Assembly (NCBI RefSeq): GCF_001075875.1 | Contig: NZ_JUOS01000080.1 | Location: 1-64,000 of the forward strand | DNA length: 64,000 nt | Direction of reading: 5' to 3' | Source of the DNA: Streptococcus oralis | GTDB lineage: Bacteria > Bacillota > Bacilli > Lactobacillales > Streptococcaceae | In this document: one piece after another, positions 1 through 8,490 of the stretch | Layout of the letters: each line of letters opens with the position of its first letter | Numbering within the stretch: position 1 is the stretch's first letter | Made by a program: the position numbers and the translations under genes | The notes under the pieces: generated by a model | Database searches by the model: none | Seen by the model: the letters and a program-made list of their open reading frames with translations, nothing else | Told to the model about the DNA's origin: nothing

Positions 1-60
1 CAGTGCTTTGAGCAACCTGCGGCTAGTTTCCTAGTTTGCTCTTTGATTTTCATTGAGTAT
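1..60 (+). repeat. BOX element, right end only (boxB end plus boxC)
   Basis: The window opens inside a BOX element. The right-hand part ends in the family terminus ctttgattttcattgagtat and matches the right ends of the copies at 4679-4830 and 18516-18630. The boxA part lies outside the window. It sits downstream of the terminator of the first ABC operon. Confidence 0.85.
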
Positions 61-97
61 TAGCTTTCATACTAGATAATTTTTCTAGCTATTGTAA

Positions 98-126
98 CAA
101 AAAAGTCACCCGAAGGCAACTTTTAT
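98..126 (-). terminator. Rho-independent terminator of the first ABC operon
   Basis: On the minus strand a GTTGCC / GGTGAC stem closes a TTCG tetraloop and is followed by a run of T. It lies just past the stop of the last gene of the ABC exporter pair. Confidence 0.75.
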
Positions 127-164
127 TCTGTATTTGCTTATTTGCTTTATAAACGATTAAAAGT

Positions 165-1913
165 CTATTCTGGGCTAAAAGCAGCTGCTTCTTGCATTTG
201 ATAATATTTGCCTTTTCTCGCCATGAGTTCCTGATGATTGCCATACTCGACAATATCTCCATCCACCAAGACAAGAATCAAATCAGCATCTTGAATGGTA
301 GACAAACGATGGGCGATGATGAAGCTTGTCCGTCCCTTCATGAGTTTGGCAAAGGCATCCTGAACCAAGACCTCTGTCCGAGTATCGATGGATGAAGTCG
401 CTTCATCTAAGATAAGAATCTTAGGAATGGCTAGAAAGACACGGGCAATGGTTAAGAGCTGAGCCTGACCTACAGACAAGGATTCACCTGCATTTTCAAG
501 CTTGGTATCATAACCATGTGGCAACTGTTGGATAAAGAAGTCTGCGTTAGCTGCCTTGGCTGCCACAATGACCTGCTCTCGGCTAGCATCAGGATTGCCA
601 AAGGCAATATTGTCATGAATGCTTCCTTGCTTGAGCCAAGTTTCTTGAAGCACCATTCCAAACTGCTGTCGAAGAGAAGCTCGAGTATAGTCATAAATCG
701 AATGACCATCTAGCAAAATATCTCCAGAGTTAATCGGATAAAAACGCATGAGGAGATTGATGAGGGTGGATTTCCCAGCACCCGTTGGTCCAACGATGGC
801 AACCTTACTGCCAGCTGAAATGTCAATAGACAAGTCCTTGATTAAGATTTTTTCAGGATTGTAACCAAAGGAAACATGTTTAAAGGAAATAGCTCCACTG
901 TCTTGGTCGCTGTTCAATTCTTTAAGGCCAGTTTCTGTAATCTCAGGGCTTTCTAAAACAGTATAAACACGTTCTGCACAAGCCAATGCACTCTGCAACT
1001 CGGCTAAGACCGATGAAATATCATTAAAAGGCTTAGTGTACTGCTGCACATAGTTTAAAAAGGTCACTAAACGTCCAACTGTTAAAGTGGAACCCGCCAT
1101 GATACGGAAGGCACCAACGCCAGCTAGTAGGGCATAAATGAGGGCATTGACGAAACGAGTCGAAGGATTGACTGTTGATGAATAAAAGATGGCCGACTGA
1201 GAATATCCTGCATAAGTATCGTTTGCCTCATGGAGTCTATCGATGAATTCTTCTTGAGCATTAAAAGACTGGATAATGGTCTGTTGGGTGAGCGATTCTT
1301 CAATCAACTGGGTTTGAATCCCCCTAGACTCGGTCTGTTTTTGAAAGAGATGGTAGGATCTCTTGGCAATAAAGCGTGAAATGACCATAGACAGAGGTGT
1401 TAAGAGCAGAACTAATAAAGTCATCAAAAGATGAATTTGAAGCATAGCAAGGATACTGACCAAAATCATCAGAACTCCGATGAAAAATTGGTTGAAAATC
1501 ATATTCAGACCCGCTGCCAACTGCTCGATATCTGTCGTTACACGGCTGACCATTTCCCCACTACCTTGTCTATCTACAAGGGCAATCGGAAGACGATGGA
1601 GCTTTTCAATGATTTTTTCGCGCAAATCTCTGGTATAGGAAAAAATCACTCGATTATAGAGGAGAGGATTGGCCCATTGTACCAGCGTATTCCCAATGAC
1701 CACCAAAATCATCTGGAGGAAAATCTGCCAAAATAGCTGGGATGAACTATCGACTAGAACTTGGTCAATCACCTGTCCTATCAAGATTGGTAGATAGATT
1801 GATAGGGCTACCTGAGCAATGGTTCCCAAAAAAGCTAGGAAAAGAAGAATGGGATGACCAGCTAAATCTTTTGCCAATCGTTTAAGGGGTTGACTTGCAT
1901 GTTTGCCTTTCAT
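165..1913 (-). CDS. Heterodimeric ABC exporter subunit, canonical Walker B, degenerate signature
   Basis: A type I (ABCB-like) half-transporter: about six membrane helices in residues 20-300 followed by a nucleotide-binding domain. Visible motifs are Walker A GPTGAGKST (about 375-383), a non-consensus signature LSVGQ (about 479-483) and Walker B ILDEATS with the catalytic Glu. I start it at 1913 because GGAGG lies 6-7 bases upstream; a longer in-frame reading to 1952 would overlap the previous gene. It begins 1 base after its partner's stop, so the two are translationally linked. With the partner it should form an exporter with one consensus and one degenerate ATP site. Substrate unknown; drug or peptide export is the usual family role. 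Confidence 0.9.
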   Translation of the reverse strand: MKGKHASQPLKRLAKDLAGHPILLFLAFLGTIAQVALSIYLPILIGQVIDQVLVDSSSQLFWQIFLQMILVVIGNTLVQWANPLLYNRVIFSYTRDLREKIIEKLHRLPIALVDRQGSGEMVSRVTTDIEQLAAGLNMIFNQFFIGVLMILVSILAMLQIHLLMTLLVLLLTPLSMVISRFIAKRSYHLFQKQTESRGIQTQLIEESLTQQTIIQSFNAQEEFIDRLHEANDTYAGYSQSAIFYSSTVNPSTRFVNALIYALLAGVGAFRIMAGSTLTVGRLVTFLNYVQQYTKPFNDISSVLAELQSALACAERVYTVLESPEITETGLKELNSDQDSGAISFKHVSFGYNPEKILIKDLSIDISAGSKVAIVGPTGAGKSTLINLLMRFYPINSGDILLDGHSIYDYTRASLRQQFGMVLQETWLKQGSIHDNIAFGNPDASREQVIVAAKAANADFFIQQLPHGYDTKLENAGESLSVGQAQLLTIARVFLAIPKILILDEATSSIDTRTEVLVQDAFAKLMKGRTSFIIAHRLSTIQDADLILVLVDGDIVEYGNHQELMARKGKYYQMQEAAAFSPE

Positions 1914-1914
1914 T

Positions 1915-3639
1915 CTAATCCTCCTTTCCATGTTGAGACGCATTGATTTCACGATAGACTTGACTAGTCTCCATCAATTCCTCATGATTTCCAAGTGCTA
2001 ATTGCTCCCCTTTCTCTAAAAGAAGAATTTGATCAGCAATCTTCAAAGTAGAAGTTCGTTGGGAAATCAAAATCAAGCTAGTGTCAGGTAGGTTATCTTG
2101 AACAGCCTTCAGAAGATTGGACTCAGTAATGGTATCAAGAGCCGAAGTCGCATCATCCAAGATGAGAAATGGTGCTCGGCGCAAGACTGCCCGGGCAATC
2201 GATAAACGTTGCTTTTGCCCACCTGAGAAATTACGACCACCTGCTTGAACCTCTGCGTCCAGCTGACCTTCCTTATCACTGACAAAATCCTTGGCCTGGG
2301 CAATTTCCAAAGCCTGCCAGAGTTCTTGGTCAGAGATAGGGTCTTCCATACCCAAAGTCAAGTTGGAACGAATGCTTCCCTTAAAGAGTTCAACTTTTTG
2401 AGGGACATAAGCCATCCAGGACCGCCATTCAGAAAGATTGCGAGGACTACGTCCATCTCGATAAAGGGAAATGCTTCCCTTATCTGCCGGATAGAGGCCA
2501 AGTAGGACCTGTACCAAACTTGACTTACCAGAACCAGTTCCCCCGATGATCCCAAGAATTTGTCCTTGTTGCATAGTAAAAGAAAGATTTCGCAAGGATG
2601 GTTGAGCAGCATCTGGGTAGGTAAAGCTCATGTGTTTGACTCGTAAGGACTGGTTCGAGGAAGTTTCTTTTTGAGCAATTTCTGCCAGTATATCCTCAGG
2701 CTTTTCTGCAAAGACTTCTTTAATCCGCTTGGCAGAAATATAAGACTGGTTGAGTGAATTAATGAGCATGGCTAGTTTTATCAACTCTACCAAGATTTGC
2801 AGGAGATAGTTGATTAAGGCAATCAAGGCACCTTGACTGAGCCAACCTCCCTGGATAGAAATATAGCCATTCCAGATAATCACCAGCAAAGTTCCGTTGA
2901 CGATCAAATAGGTCAAGGGGGTCAAGAGACTGGACCAGTAGCCTGTTTTCATTTGGATAGCCGTATAGACTTGATTAAGTACTTGGAAGTTCTCGATTTC
3001 TCGTTTTTCTTGGCCAAAGGCACGAATCACGCGCATCCCTTGTATCTGTTGGCGTGTTTCCTGAACCAGCTGGTCTGTTTTCTTTCTCAAGCTACTGTAA
3101 AGAGGATTGACCAAGCGTGATAACACGACAATGACAAAGGACAAAATGGCAACCATGACCAAAAACCAGAAGGTCAATTCAGGCGAGAGACGATAAGCCA
3201 TAAAAATGGCACCGAATACAATAATAGGCGCCCTTAAAAATAAGCGCAAGAATTGATTGATTCCCGTTTGAATCTGATAGGTATCTGAAGTCAAACGCGT
3301 CACCAAACTCGAAGTCGTTAAACGGTCTCTACTATCCTTGGGCAAGGAAAGAATATGACGATAAAGGTCATTGGTCAACTCCTTGGTAAATCCTACTGCT
3401 GCCTTGGCTGAGTAAAACTGAGCAACTAAGGCTACCAAAACGCCGATAACCGCAAAAACAAAGAGGAAACCCATTTGCATCCAGAGGTGACCCTGATCTT
3501 TTTTGGGAATAGATTGGTCGACAATCCCAGCTATCACCATGGGTACCAAGAGCTCAAAAACAGCTTCTAGCAATTTAAACAAAGGTGCTAGAAAAGACTC
3601 CTTGAGGTAGGGTTTAAAGTAAGAAAGTAATTGTTTCAT
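1915..3639 (-). CDS. Heterodimeric ABC exporter subunit, degenerate Walker B (Asp for Glu)
   Basis: Full-length 574-residue ABCB-like half-transporter with transmembrane helices up to about residue 300. The nucleotide-binding domain has Walker A GGTGSGKSS (366-374), the consensus signature FSGGQ (471-475) and Walker B LILDDATSALD (492-502), where Asp replaces the catalytic Glu. This is the mirror image of its partner: the intact signature here completes the active site formed by the partner's Walker A/B, and its own Walker site faces the partner's degenerate LSVGQ. First gene of a two-gene operon. Substrate cannot be read from the sequence. Confidence 0.9.
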   Translation of the reverse strand: MKQLLSYFKPYLKESFLAPLFKLLEAVFELLVPMVIAGIVDQSIPKKDQGHLWMQMGFLFVFAVIGVLVALVAQFYSAKAAVGFTKELTNDLYRHILSLPKDSRDRLTTSSLVTRLTSDTYQIQTGINQFLRLFLRAPIIVFGAIFMAYRLSPELTFWFLVMVAILSFVIVVLSRLVNPLYSSLRKKTDQLVQETRQQIQGMRVIRAFGQEKREIENFQVLNQVYTAIQMKTGYWSSLLTPLTYLIVNGTLLVIIWNGYISIQGGWLSQGALIALINYLLQILVELIKLAMLINSLNQSYISAKRIKEVFAEKPEDILAEIAQKETSSNQSLRVKHMSFTYPDAAQPSLRNLSFTMQQGQILGIIGGTGSGKSSLVQVLLGLYPADKGSISLYRDGRSPRNLSEWRSWMAYVPQKVELFKGSIRSNLTLGMEDPISDQELWQALEIAQAKDFVSDKEGQLDAEVQAGGRNFSGGQKQRLSIARAVLRRAPFLILDDATSALDTITESNLLKAVQDNLPDTSLILISQRTSTLKIADQILLLEKGEQLALGNHEELMETSQVYREINASQHGKED

Positions 3640-3659
3640 ATGTCCCTTCTATTTTCAAA

Positions 3660-3692
3660 ATGAAGAAGGTGGAAAAACCACCATCTTTTTTA
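3660..3692. terminator. Hairpin between msrAB and the ABC operon
   Basis: GGTGG-aaaaa-CCACC stem. The best T-run (six T) follows on the plus strand; on the minus strand, where msrAB is transcribed, the following sequence is only T-rich. It may be a weak bidirectional terminator. Confidence 0.5.
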
Positions 3693-4628
3693 TTTGTTCA
3701 AATATGGAAGTAGATAGCCATATCCAGCCTCTTCCATTTCATCCTTAGCAATGAATCGTAAAGAGGCAGAATTGATACAATAGCGTAAACCACCTAGTTC
3801 CTGTGGTCCATCTGTAAAGACATGTCCCAAGTGTGCATTTCCTGAACGTGAACGAACTTCGATACGCTCCATACCATGACTCAAGTCCTGGTAGTAATGA
3901 ATGAGTTCCTTGGAAATAGGACGGCTAAAGCTTGGCCAACCACAGCCTGAGGCAAACTTATCCTTGGCAAAGAAGAGGGGCTCACCAGTCGTGATATCGA
4001 CATAAATTCCTTCCTCAAAAGTTTGGTCATAAGCATTGCTAAAGGGAGCTTCCGTCGCTGCCTCTTGCGTTACTCTATAGGACTCTTCAGACAGTTGTTC
4101 TCGTAAAACTGCCTGACTAGGCTTTTCGTATTTAGCAGCGTCTATCAGTGGTTTCTCAGCATCTCTCACATCGATATGGCAATAGCCACCAGGATTTTTT
4201 TTGAGGTAGTCTTGGTGATAGTCTTCAGCTAAGATATAGTGGCGAAGCTTCTCCACTTCCACTGCAATTTTACGACCGATAAGGAGTTCTTGTTCGCGAA
4301 CTACTGTATTGATCGTTGGTAGATCAGCTTCTTCTAGGTAATAAATCCCTGTACGATATTGACGACCACGGTCATTCCCTTGTTGGTTGACAGATAGTGG
4401 ATCGATAACTCGGAAATAATAGAGTAAAATCTCACGAAGCGAGACCGCCTTTTCGTCGTAGACGACTTGCACAGTCTCTGCGTGATCTGTTTCTTTGATC
4501 AGTTGATAATTGGTGGTTTCTACCTGACCATTGGCATAACCAACACTTGTTTGCACCACTCCAGAAATACGGGAAAAGTATTCCTCTAAGCCCCAAAAAC
4601 AACCACCTGCTAGATATATTTCTGCCAT
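3690..4628 (-). CDS. msrAB: Bifunctional peptide methionine sulfoxide reductase MsrA/MsrB
   Basis: Repairs oxidised methionine in proteins. The N-terminal MsrA domain carries the catalytic Cys10 in GGCFWGLEE and reduces S-sulfoxides. The C-terminal MsrB domain (from about residue 175) has SGCGWPSF (Cys229), [10 protein letters not shown] and RYCINSASL with the catalytic Cys284, and reduces R-sulfoxides. Length 312 fits the fused AB form. There is no signal peptide or lipobox, so this is the cytoplasmic type rather than the surface MsrAB form. It is transcribed alone; a BOX element lies upstream between it and thrB. Confidence 0.95.
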   Translation of the reverse strand: MAEIYLAGGCFWGLEEYFSRISGVVQTSVGYANGQVETTNYQLIKETDHAETVQVVYDEKAVSLREILLYYFRVIDPLSVNQQGNDRGRQYRTGIYYLEEADLPTINTVVREQELLIGRKIAVEVEKLRHYILAEDYHQDYLKKNPGGYCHIDVRDAEKPLIDAAKYEKPSQAVLREQLSEESYRVTQEAATEAPFSNAYDQTFEEGIYVDITTGEPLFFAKDKFASGCGWPSFSRPISKELIHYYQDLSHGMERIEVRSRSGNAHLGHVFTDGPQELGGLRYCINSASLRFIAKDEMEEAGYGYLLPYLNK

Positions 4629-4678
4629 TTCAAATCCTCCTTGACCTTCTATCGGTCACTAAACACGGGAAACATTTC

Positions 4679-4830
4679 ATACTCTTCGAAAATCTCTTCA
4701 AACCACGCCAGCTTCGCCTTGCCGTAGATATATGTAACTGACATCGTCAGTCTTATCTACAACCTCAAAGCAGTGCTTTGAGCAACCTGCAGCTCGCTTC
4801 CTAGTTTACTCTTTGATTTTCATTGAGTAT
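4679..4830 (+). repeat. BOX element (A-B-C)
   Basis: Complete copy of about 152 bp. It starts atactcttcgaaaatctctt (boxA), contains the stretch resembling the BOXA1R primer site around gccttgccgta, a boxB hairpin core tgacatcgtca, and ends ttgattttcattgagtat (boxC). It lies between the start of msrAB and the end of thrB. Confidence 0.9.
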
Positions 4831-4853
4831 CAGTTCCCATGTTTCATTTTCAA

Positions 4854-4901
4854 AAAAAGGACAGGAAGCCCTCTAATAGAGAGTTTCCCCATCCTATTGT
4901 T
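4854..4901 (-). terminator. Terminator of hom-thrB
   Basis: On the minus strand a long imperfect hairpin (GGATGGGGAAACTCTC pairing with GAGGGCTTCCTGTCC) is followed by seven T. It begins just after the thrB stop codon. Confidence 0.75.
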
Positions 4902-4905
4902 CTAT

Positions 4906-5775
4906 TTATTTTTCTTCGACGCGAACGCCTTGTGTATCTACTTGCAAATCATGAAGCTTGCCTTTGAACGGTTGCTTTTCAAGCTCAGCCTTAATCTTAG
5001 GCATCTTATCAGACTCAGCCAAGACCATGACAGTCGGACCAGCACCAGACAAGTAGGTCGCATAAGCACCATTTCTCTTAGCAACTTTCTTGATCGTCGC
5101 AAATTCTCGCACCAAATCTTGGCGGTAACGCTCATGGAAAAGATCACTCTCAATAGCTTGTCCTGCTTTGACCATGTCTCCAGTCAGCAAGGCTGCAATC
5201 GCTACATTGGCGATAGAACTTGCCGCAACAGCTTCCTTGTAAGAGAGTTTCTTAGGCAAGACACCACGACTATCTCGAGTACGCAATTCATAATTTGGAA
5301 TGTAGGCTAGAAAGGCACACTCTGGGAAAGGCGCTACAACTGCTGAAACCTGACCCTCGACTGAGCTGGCAATGACCAGATTTCCATAGATAGCAGGTGC
5401 AACATTATCAGGATGTCCTTCAATCTTAGTCGCCAATTGCAACTTATCGTGATCCGTTAATTTTAGGTTTCCTAATTGATTTGCCAGCTCAATTCCTGCA
5501 ACGATGACTGAACTAGAAGAACCAAGTCCACGCGCAAGTGGAATATCACTGATCATTTTCAGGCGTCTGGGTTGTAGGTCTGGAACAATTTGTAAAGCAA
5601 TCTTCAGCAAAAGATTACGTTCGTCACGTGGAATCCATTTGCCTAGTTGATGCTCAATCATCCATTCTTCACGTTCCTCACAAACCTGAATTTCTAGATA
5701 CTTGGTTACAGCTACACCAACCGAGTCAAAACCAGGACCCACATTGGCACTTGTAGCAGGTACAATAATCTTCAT
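4906..5775 (-). CDS. thrB: Homoserine kinase
   Basis: Phosphorylates L-homoserine with ATP, the committed step toward threonine. GHMP-kinase family: N-terminal [10 protein letters not shown] and the ATP-binding motif [10 protein letters not shown] at residues 81-90, with a C-terminal GAGPTVMVL motif. Length 289 is typical. It starts one base after the hom stop, so hom-thrB is a tight two-gene operon. Threonine synthase (thrC) is not in the window. Confidence 0.96.
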   Translation of the reverse strand: MKIIVPATSANVGPGFDSVGVAVTKYLEIQVCEEREEWMIEHQLGKWIPRDERNLLLKIALQIVPDLQPRRLKMISDIPLARGLGSSSSVIVAGIELANQLGNLKLTDHDKLQLATKIEGHPDNVAPAIYGNLVIASSVEGQVSAVVAPFPECAFLAYIPNYELRTRDSRGVLPKKLSYKEAVAASSIANVAIAALLTGDMVKAGQAIESDLFHERYRQDLVREFATIKKVAKRNGAYATYLSGAGPTVMVLAESDKMPKIKAELEKQPFKGKLHDLQVDTQGVRVEEK

Positions 5776-5776
5776 C

Positions 5777-7063
5777 TTAGTCTCCTAAAACCTTGAAGGT
5801 GTTGAGAAGTTCAAATTCAGCTACACCCTTCAAAGCTGATGTAATATTTTCAAGTTGCGCCTTGTTGATCTTATGGCTGATGATGACAACACGAGCCTTG
5901 CCTTCTTGCTTACCATCTTGAAGGATTTGCTTGAAGGAAATATCTTCCGCATTAAAGAGCTCTGCCAATTTCAAGACTTGCCCTTTTGAATCTGGAGCCA
6001 AGATTGAGAAATAGTAGTTGGCTTTGACATCTTCTGGCTGAGCCAAAACAAGGTCACGATGGTATTCGTTAAAGGCTTTGCCAATGGTGCCATCATTCAA
6101 ACGACGAACGATACGGGCAATATCAGCTACAACACTTGTTGCAGTTGGTTTTTGACCTGCACCTGGTCCATAGTACATAGACTCGCCGATACCGATAGAT
6201 TCCACAAAGACTGCATTCATGACCCCATTGACACTTGCAAGTGGGTGAGCCTTAGGAAGGAAGGTTGGAGTAACCTCGGCAGCGATTCCAGAAGGTGTTT
6301 CTTCGATAGAACCTACTAATTTAACCACGTACCCAAGATCTTGGGCAACTGCCACATCTTCTGGAGTGATATTGCGGATTCCTTGATGGGCAACATCTTC
6401 AAATTTGACATTCATCCCAAATGCAAACTGACTAAGGATGACCATCTTGTAGGCTGCATCAATCCCATCAACGTCATTGGTAGGGTCGCTTTCAGCAAAG
6501 CCAAGTCGTTGCGCTTCAGCAAGGGCATCAGCATAAGACCAGCCTTCTTCTACCATTTTGGTCATCATGAAGTTAGATGTTCCATTGACAACACCAAGAA
6601 CACGAGTGATTTTGTCTGATGCTAGTGAGTTAACCAAGGTACGAAGGATTGGGATTCCTCCCGCAACAGCTGCTTCATAATAAAGAGCAACATTATGAGC
6701 TTTGGCAATCTCAAGCAATTCTGCACCATGAACAGCCAAAAGGTCCTTGTTGGCTGTCACGACATGTTTCCCTGCTTCTAAAGCACGAGTGATAAATGTT
6801 TTTGCCGGTTCGATACGTCCCATCAACTCAACAACAATCGCGATGTCTTTATCTGACAAAATTTCGTCAATATTTGTTACAAAATTAAAATCATTTCCTG
6901 CTTCAAGCAAGCGTGCTTTCTCTTCATCGTCTTTGACCAAAACTTTGGCTACTTCAATTTCTGAATGTGCTGCTTGAACGATTTTTTCCCCATTTTCCTT
7001 TAGCAAGAATGGTACGCCACTGGCTACTGTACCAAATCCAAGTAAAGCAATTTTAACTGACAT
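5777..7063 (-). CDS. hom: Homoserine dehydrogenase
   Basis: Reduces aspartate semialdehyde to homoserine using NAD(P)H, the branch point for threonine and methionine. The Rossmann motif GFGTVASGV is at the N-terminus, followed by the catalytic domain ([25 protein letters not shown]) and a C-terminal ACT domain of about 80 residues, which usually mediates threonine feedback. Length 428. First gene of hom-thrB, with an extended -10 promoter upstream at 7095-7103. Confidence 0.96.
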   Translation of the reverse strand: MSVKIALLGFGTVASGVPFLLKENGEKIVQAAHSEIEVAKVLVKDDEEKARLLEAGNDFNFVTNIDEILSDKDIAIVVELMGRIEPAKTFITRALEAGKHVVTANKDLLAVHGAELLEIAKAHNVALYYEAAVAGGIPILRTLVNSLASDKITRVLGVVNGTSNFMMTKMVEEGWSYADALAEAQRLGFAESDPTNDVDGIDAAYKMVILSQFAFGMNVKFEDVAHQGIRNITPEDVAVAQDLGYVVKLVGSIEETPSGIAAEVTPTFLPKAHPLASVNGVMNAVFVESIGIGESMYYGPGAGQKPTATSVVADIARIVRRLNDGTIGKAFNEYHRDLVLAQPEDVKANYYFSILAPDSKGQVLKLAELFNAEDISFKQILQDGKQEGKARVVIISHKINKAQLENITSALKGVAEFELLNTFKVLGD

Positions 7064-7094
7064 GTTTGTCTCCTTGAAATTTTCTAATAGCCCT

Positions 7095-7103
7095 ATTATA
7101 CCA
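7095..7103 (-). promoter_or_regulatory. Extended -10 promoter for hom-thrB
   Basis: Minus-strand TGGTATAAT (TGn plus a perfect -10). The -35 region is poor. It lies about 30 bases upstream of the hom start. No T-box or other leader structure was seen here. Confidence 0.7.
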
Positions 7104-7156
7104 AAATTGTGAGAAAATTCCTACCATTCTGAACTAAAAATAGGAGCGCAAAATCA

Positions 7157-7192
7157 TAAAAAAGCCTGCCCTGATTCAATCAAGAGCAGACG
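7157..7192 (-). terminator. Terminator of yaaA
   Basis: Minus-strand hairpin GTCTGCTCTTGAT / ATCAGGGCAGGC with G-U pairs and one bulge, followed by six T. It is right behind the yaaA stop. Confidence 0.75.
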
Positions 7193-7203
7193 CTATTTTC
7201 AAT

Positions 7204-7926
7204 CTATTTTACAAAGACCATTTCCTTGTCACTAGACAGGTCGTCTCGATAGGTAAAACCTGCAAAACTGAGCTTTTTAATCTCTTCTACCGAGGTTACT
7301 TGATTTTCCATCAGGGCTGTTAAAAAGGCTCCTCGGGCTTTTTTTGAAATGGTTGAGTGGACTTTAAGTTTTCCATCTCTGTCTTCCATAAACTTAAAGG
7401 TCACCATTTTTTCACGGATATCTTTTGGAAAGACATTTTCAAACTCCGAAGACAAGAGTGAAAAGATTAGTTTTTCACCCTTCACCGACTCTTCATAAGC
7501 TGATTGCCAGTGACTTTTCAGGCTTTTCCCAGCAATTTTAAGCTTCATCAAAAAGTCTAGTCTGTGAGGTGCAATCGGTGTAAAGGCTGGAATCACACCG
7601 TAAAGAGCTGACGTTATCATGAGGTATTTCTCCAGATAGGCTTGTTCAGCCTTGGTTAGATTGTCCCGTTTGATTTTGCGATACATAAGTCCATCAAAGA
7701 GGTGCAAGGCTGGATAGTTTGTCGCAGTTTCATCTTTCAAGGCCTGGATATGGTCATACTCCTCTTGTGCTTTTTCAGCAGAAATTTTGTAAAAACTTTC
7801 CAGCTCTTGGGCAGAATATGTCGCTAATGCATCCAATACAGCCTGACTTTCAGGACGCAAGGGATTTGCTTCAAAAATAGGAACATTTGTATTCATTTCT
7901 TTTGCAGTTGGGATTAGAATTTTCAT
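7204..7926 (-). CDS. yaaA: YaaA family peroxide stress / DUF328 protein
   Basis: A 240-residue protein of the YaaA (UPF0246, DUF328) family. The N-terminus MKILIPTAKEM, the middle LFDGLMYRKI and ALYGVIPAFTPIAPHRLDF, and the SKKARG stretch near residue 200 are family landmarks. In E. coli YaaA limits intracellular iron and DNA damage under peroxide stress; whether that holds in a streptococcus is inference. Cytoplasmic, no membrane segment. It is followed by its own terminator and preceded by the deformylase-like gene. Confidence 0.85.
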   Translation of the reverse strand: MKILIPTAKEMNTNVPIFEANPLRPESQAVLDALATYSAQELESFYKISAEKAQEEYDHIQALKDETATNYPALHLFDGLMYRKIKRDNLTKAEQAYLEKYLMITSALYGVIPAFTPIAPHRLDFLMKLKIAGKSLKSHWQSAYEESVKGEKLIFSLLSSEFENVFPKDIREKMVTFKFMEDRDGKLKVHSTISKKARGAFLTALMENQVTSVEEIKKLSFAGFTYRDDLSSDKEMVFVK

Positions 7927-7971
7927 AGTCTTAGTGTAGCATATTTTTTTATGACTACCAAGGATTTGAGC

Positions 7972-8397
7972 CTAAATAATACGACCTTCTAAATGATCGA
8001 GTTCATGCTGACAAATCTGAGCTGGAAAACCTGTCAGGCTAATGGTTTGCTCTTGCCAATGGGTATCCCGATAAGCCACGGTAATCTGTTCATACCGAGT
8101 GGTCGGTCTAACACCTGTCAGAGACAAACATCCTTCCTCTGTCTCGTATGGCCCTTCAAAGGATTGAAGAACTGGATTAAACATAACCATGGGAATCATG
8201 CCGATATTAAAAATAATGACGCGCTTTTGCACTCCAATCATATTGGCGGCTAGTCCAACACAAATTTCTCGATTAGCCTGTAGGGTATCCTGCAAGTCCT
8301 TTGCTAGGGGTAGATCTTCCTGACTAGCAGGCTGGGATACCTGCGACAAAAACAAGATATCTTTTACAATTTTCTTTTCCAAGACTCTTTCCTCCAT
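7972..8397 (-). CDS. Peptide deformylase-like protein with altered motif I
   Basis: A short 141-residue protein of the peptide deformylase family. Motif II EEGCLSL (metal ligand Cys90) and motif III HELDH (131-135, metal ligands His131 and His135, catalytic Glu132) are intact. Motif I, normally GxGxAAxQ, reads CVGLAANM (46-53): the first Gly is Cys and the conserved Gln that stabilises the transition state is Met53. Metal should bind, but deformylase activity is doubtful. As I recall, pneumococcus carries a similar second deformylase gene reported as non-essential, with the active enzyme encoded elsewhere. It lies downstream of the P-type ATPase, separated by a terminator. Confidence 0.85.
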   Translation of the reverse strand: MEERVLEKKIVKDILFLSQVSQPASQEDLPLAKDLQDTLQANREICVGLAANMIGVQKRVIIFNIGMIPMVMFNPVLQSFEGPYETEEGCLSLTGVRPTTRYEQITVAYRDTHWQEQTISLTGFPAQICQHELDHLEGRII

Positions 8398-8454
8398 ACG
8401 ATATCATTCTACTTGATTATAGCACAAAATTATATCAGTTTATCTTTACATTAA

Positions 8455-8483
8455 AACAAAAAGCCACCCGAAGATGACTTTTC
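8455..8483 (-). terminator. Terminator of the P-type ATPase gene
   Basis: Minus-strand AGTCATC / GGTGGCT stem with a TTCG loop, followed by five T, just after the ATPase stop. Confidence 0.75.
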
Positions 8484-8490
8484 ATAATGC

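Noticed and set aside
1-60. Insertion sequence remnant at the left edge
   Set aside because: The sequence is the right end of a BOX element, shared with three other places in the window, and has no transposase.
1431-1736. 101-residue plus-strand reading frame inside the ABC gene
   Set aside because: It is antisense to a well supported gene, with no ribosome site or family resemblance. The same holds for the other antisense frames, e.g. 8963-9388 and 26780-27250.
165-1952. Longer reading of the first ABC gene starting at 1952
   Set aside because: It overlaps the previous gene's coding end, and GGAGG points to the ATG at 1913.
7064-7203. Possible amino-acid leader or T-box in front of hom
   Set aside because: Only an extended -10 promoter and the yaaA terminator are present; no T-box core or leader peptide was found.
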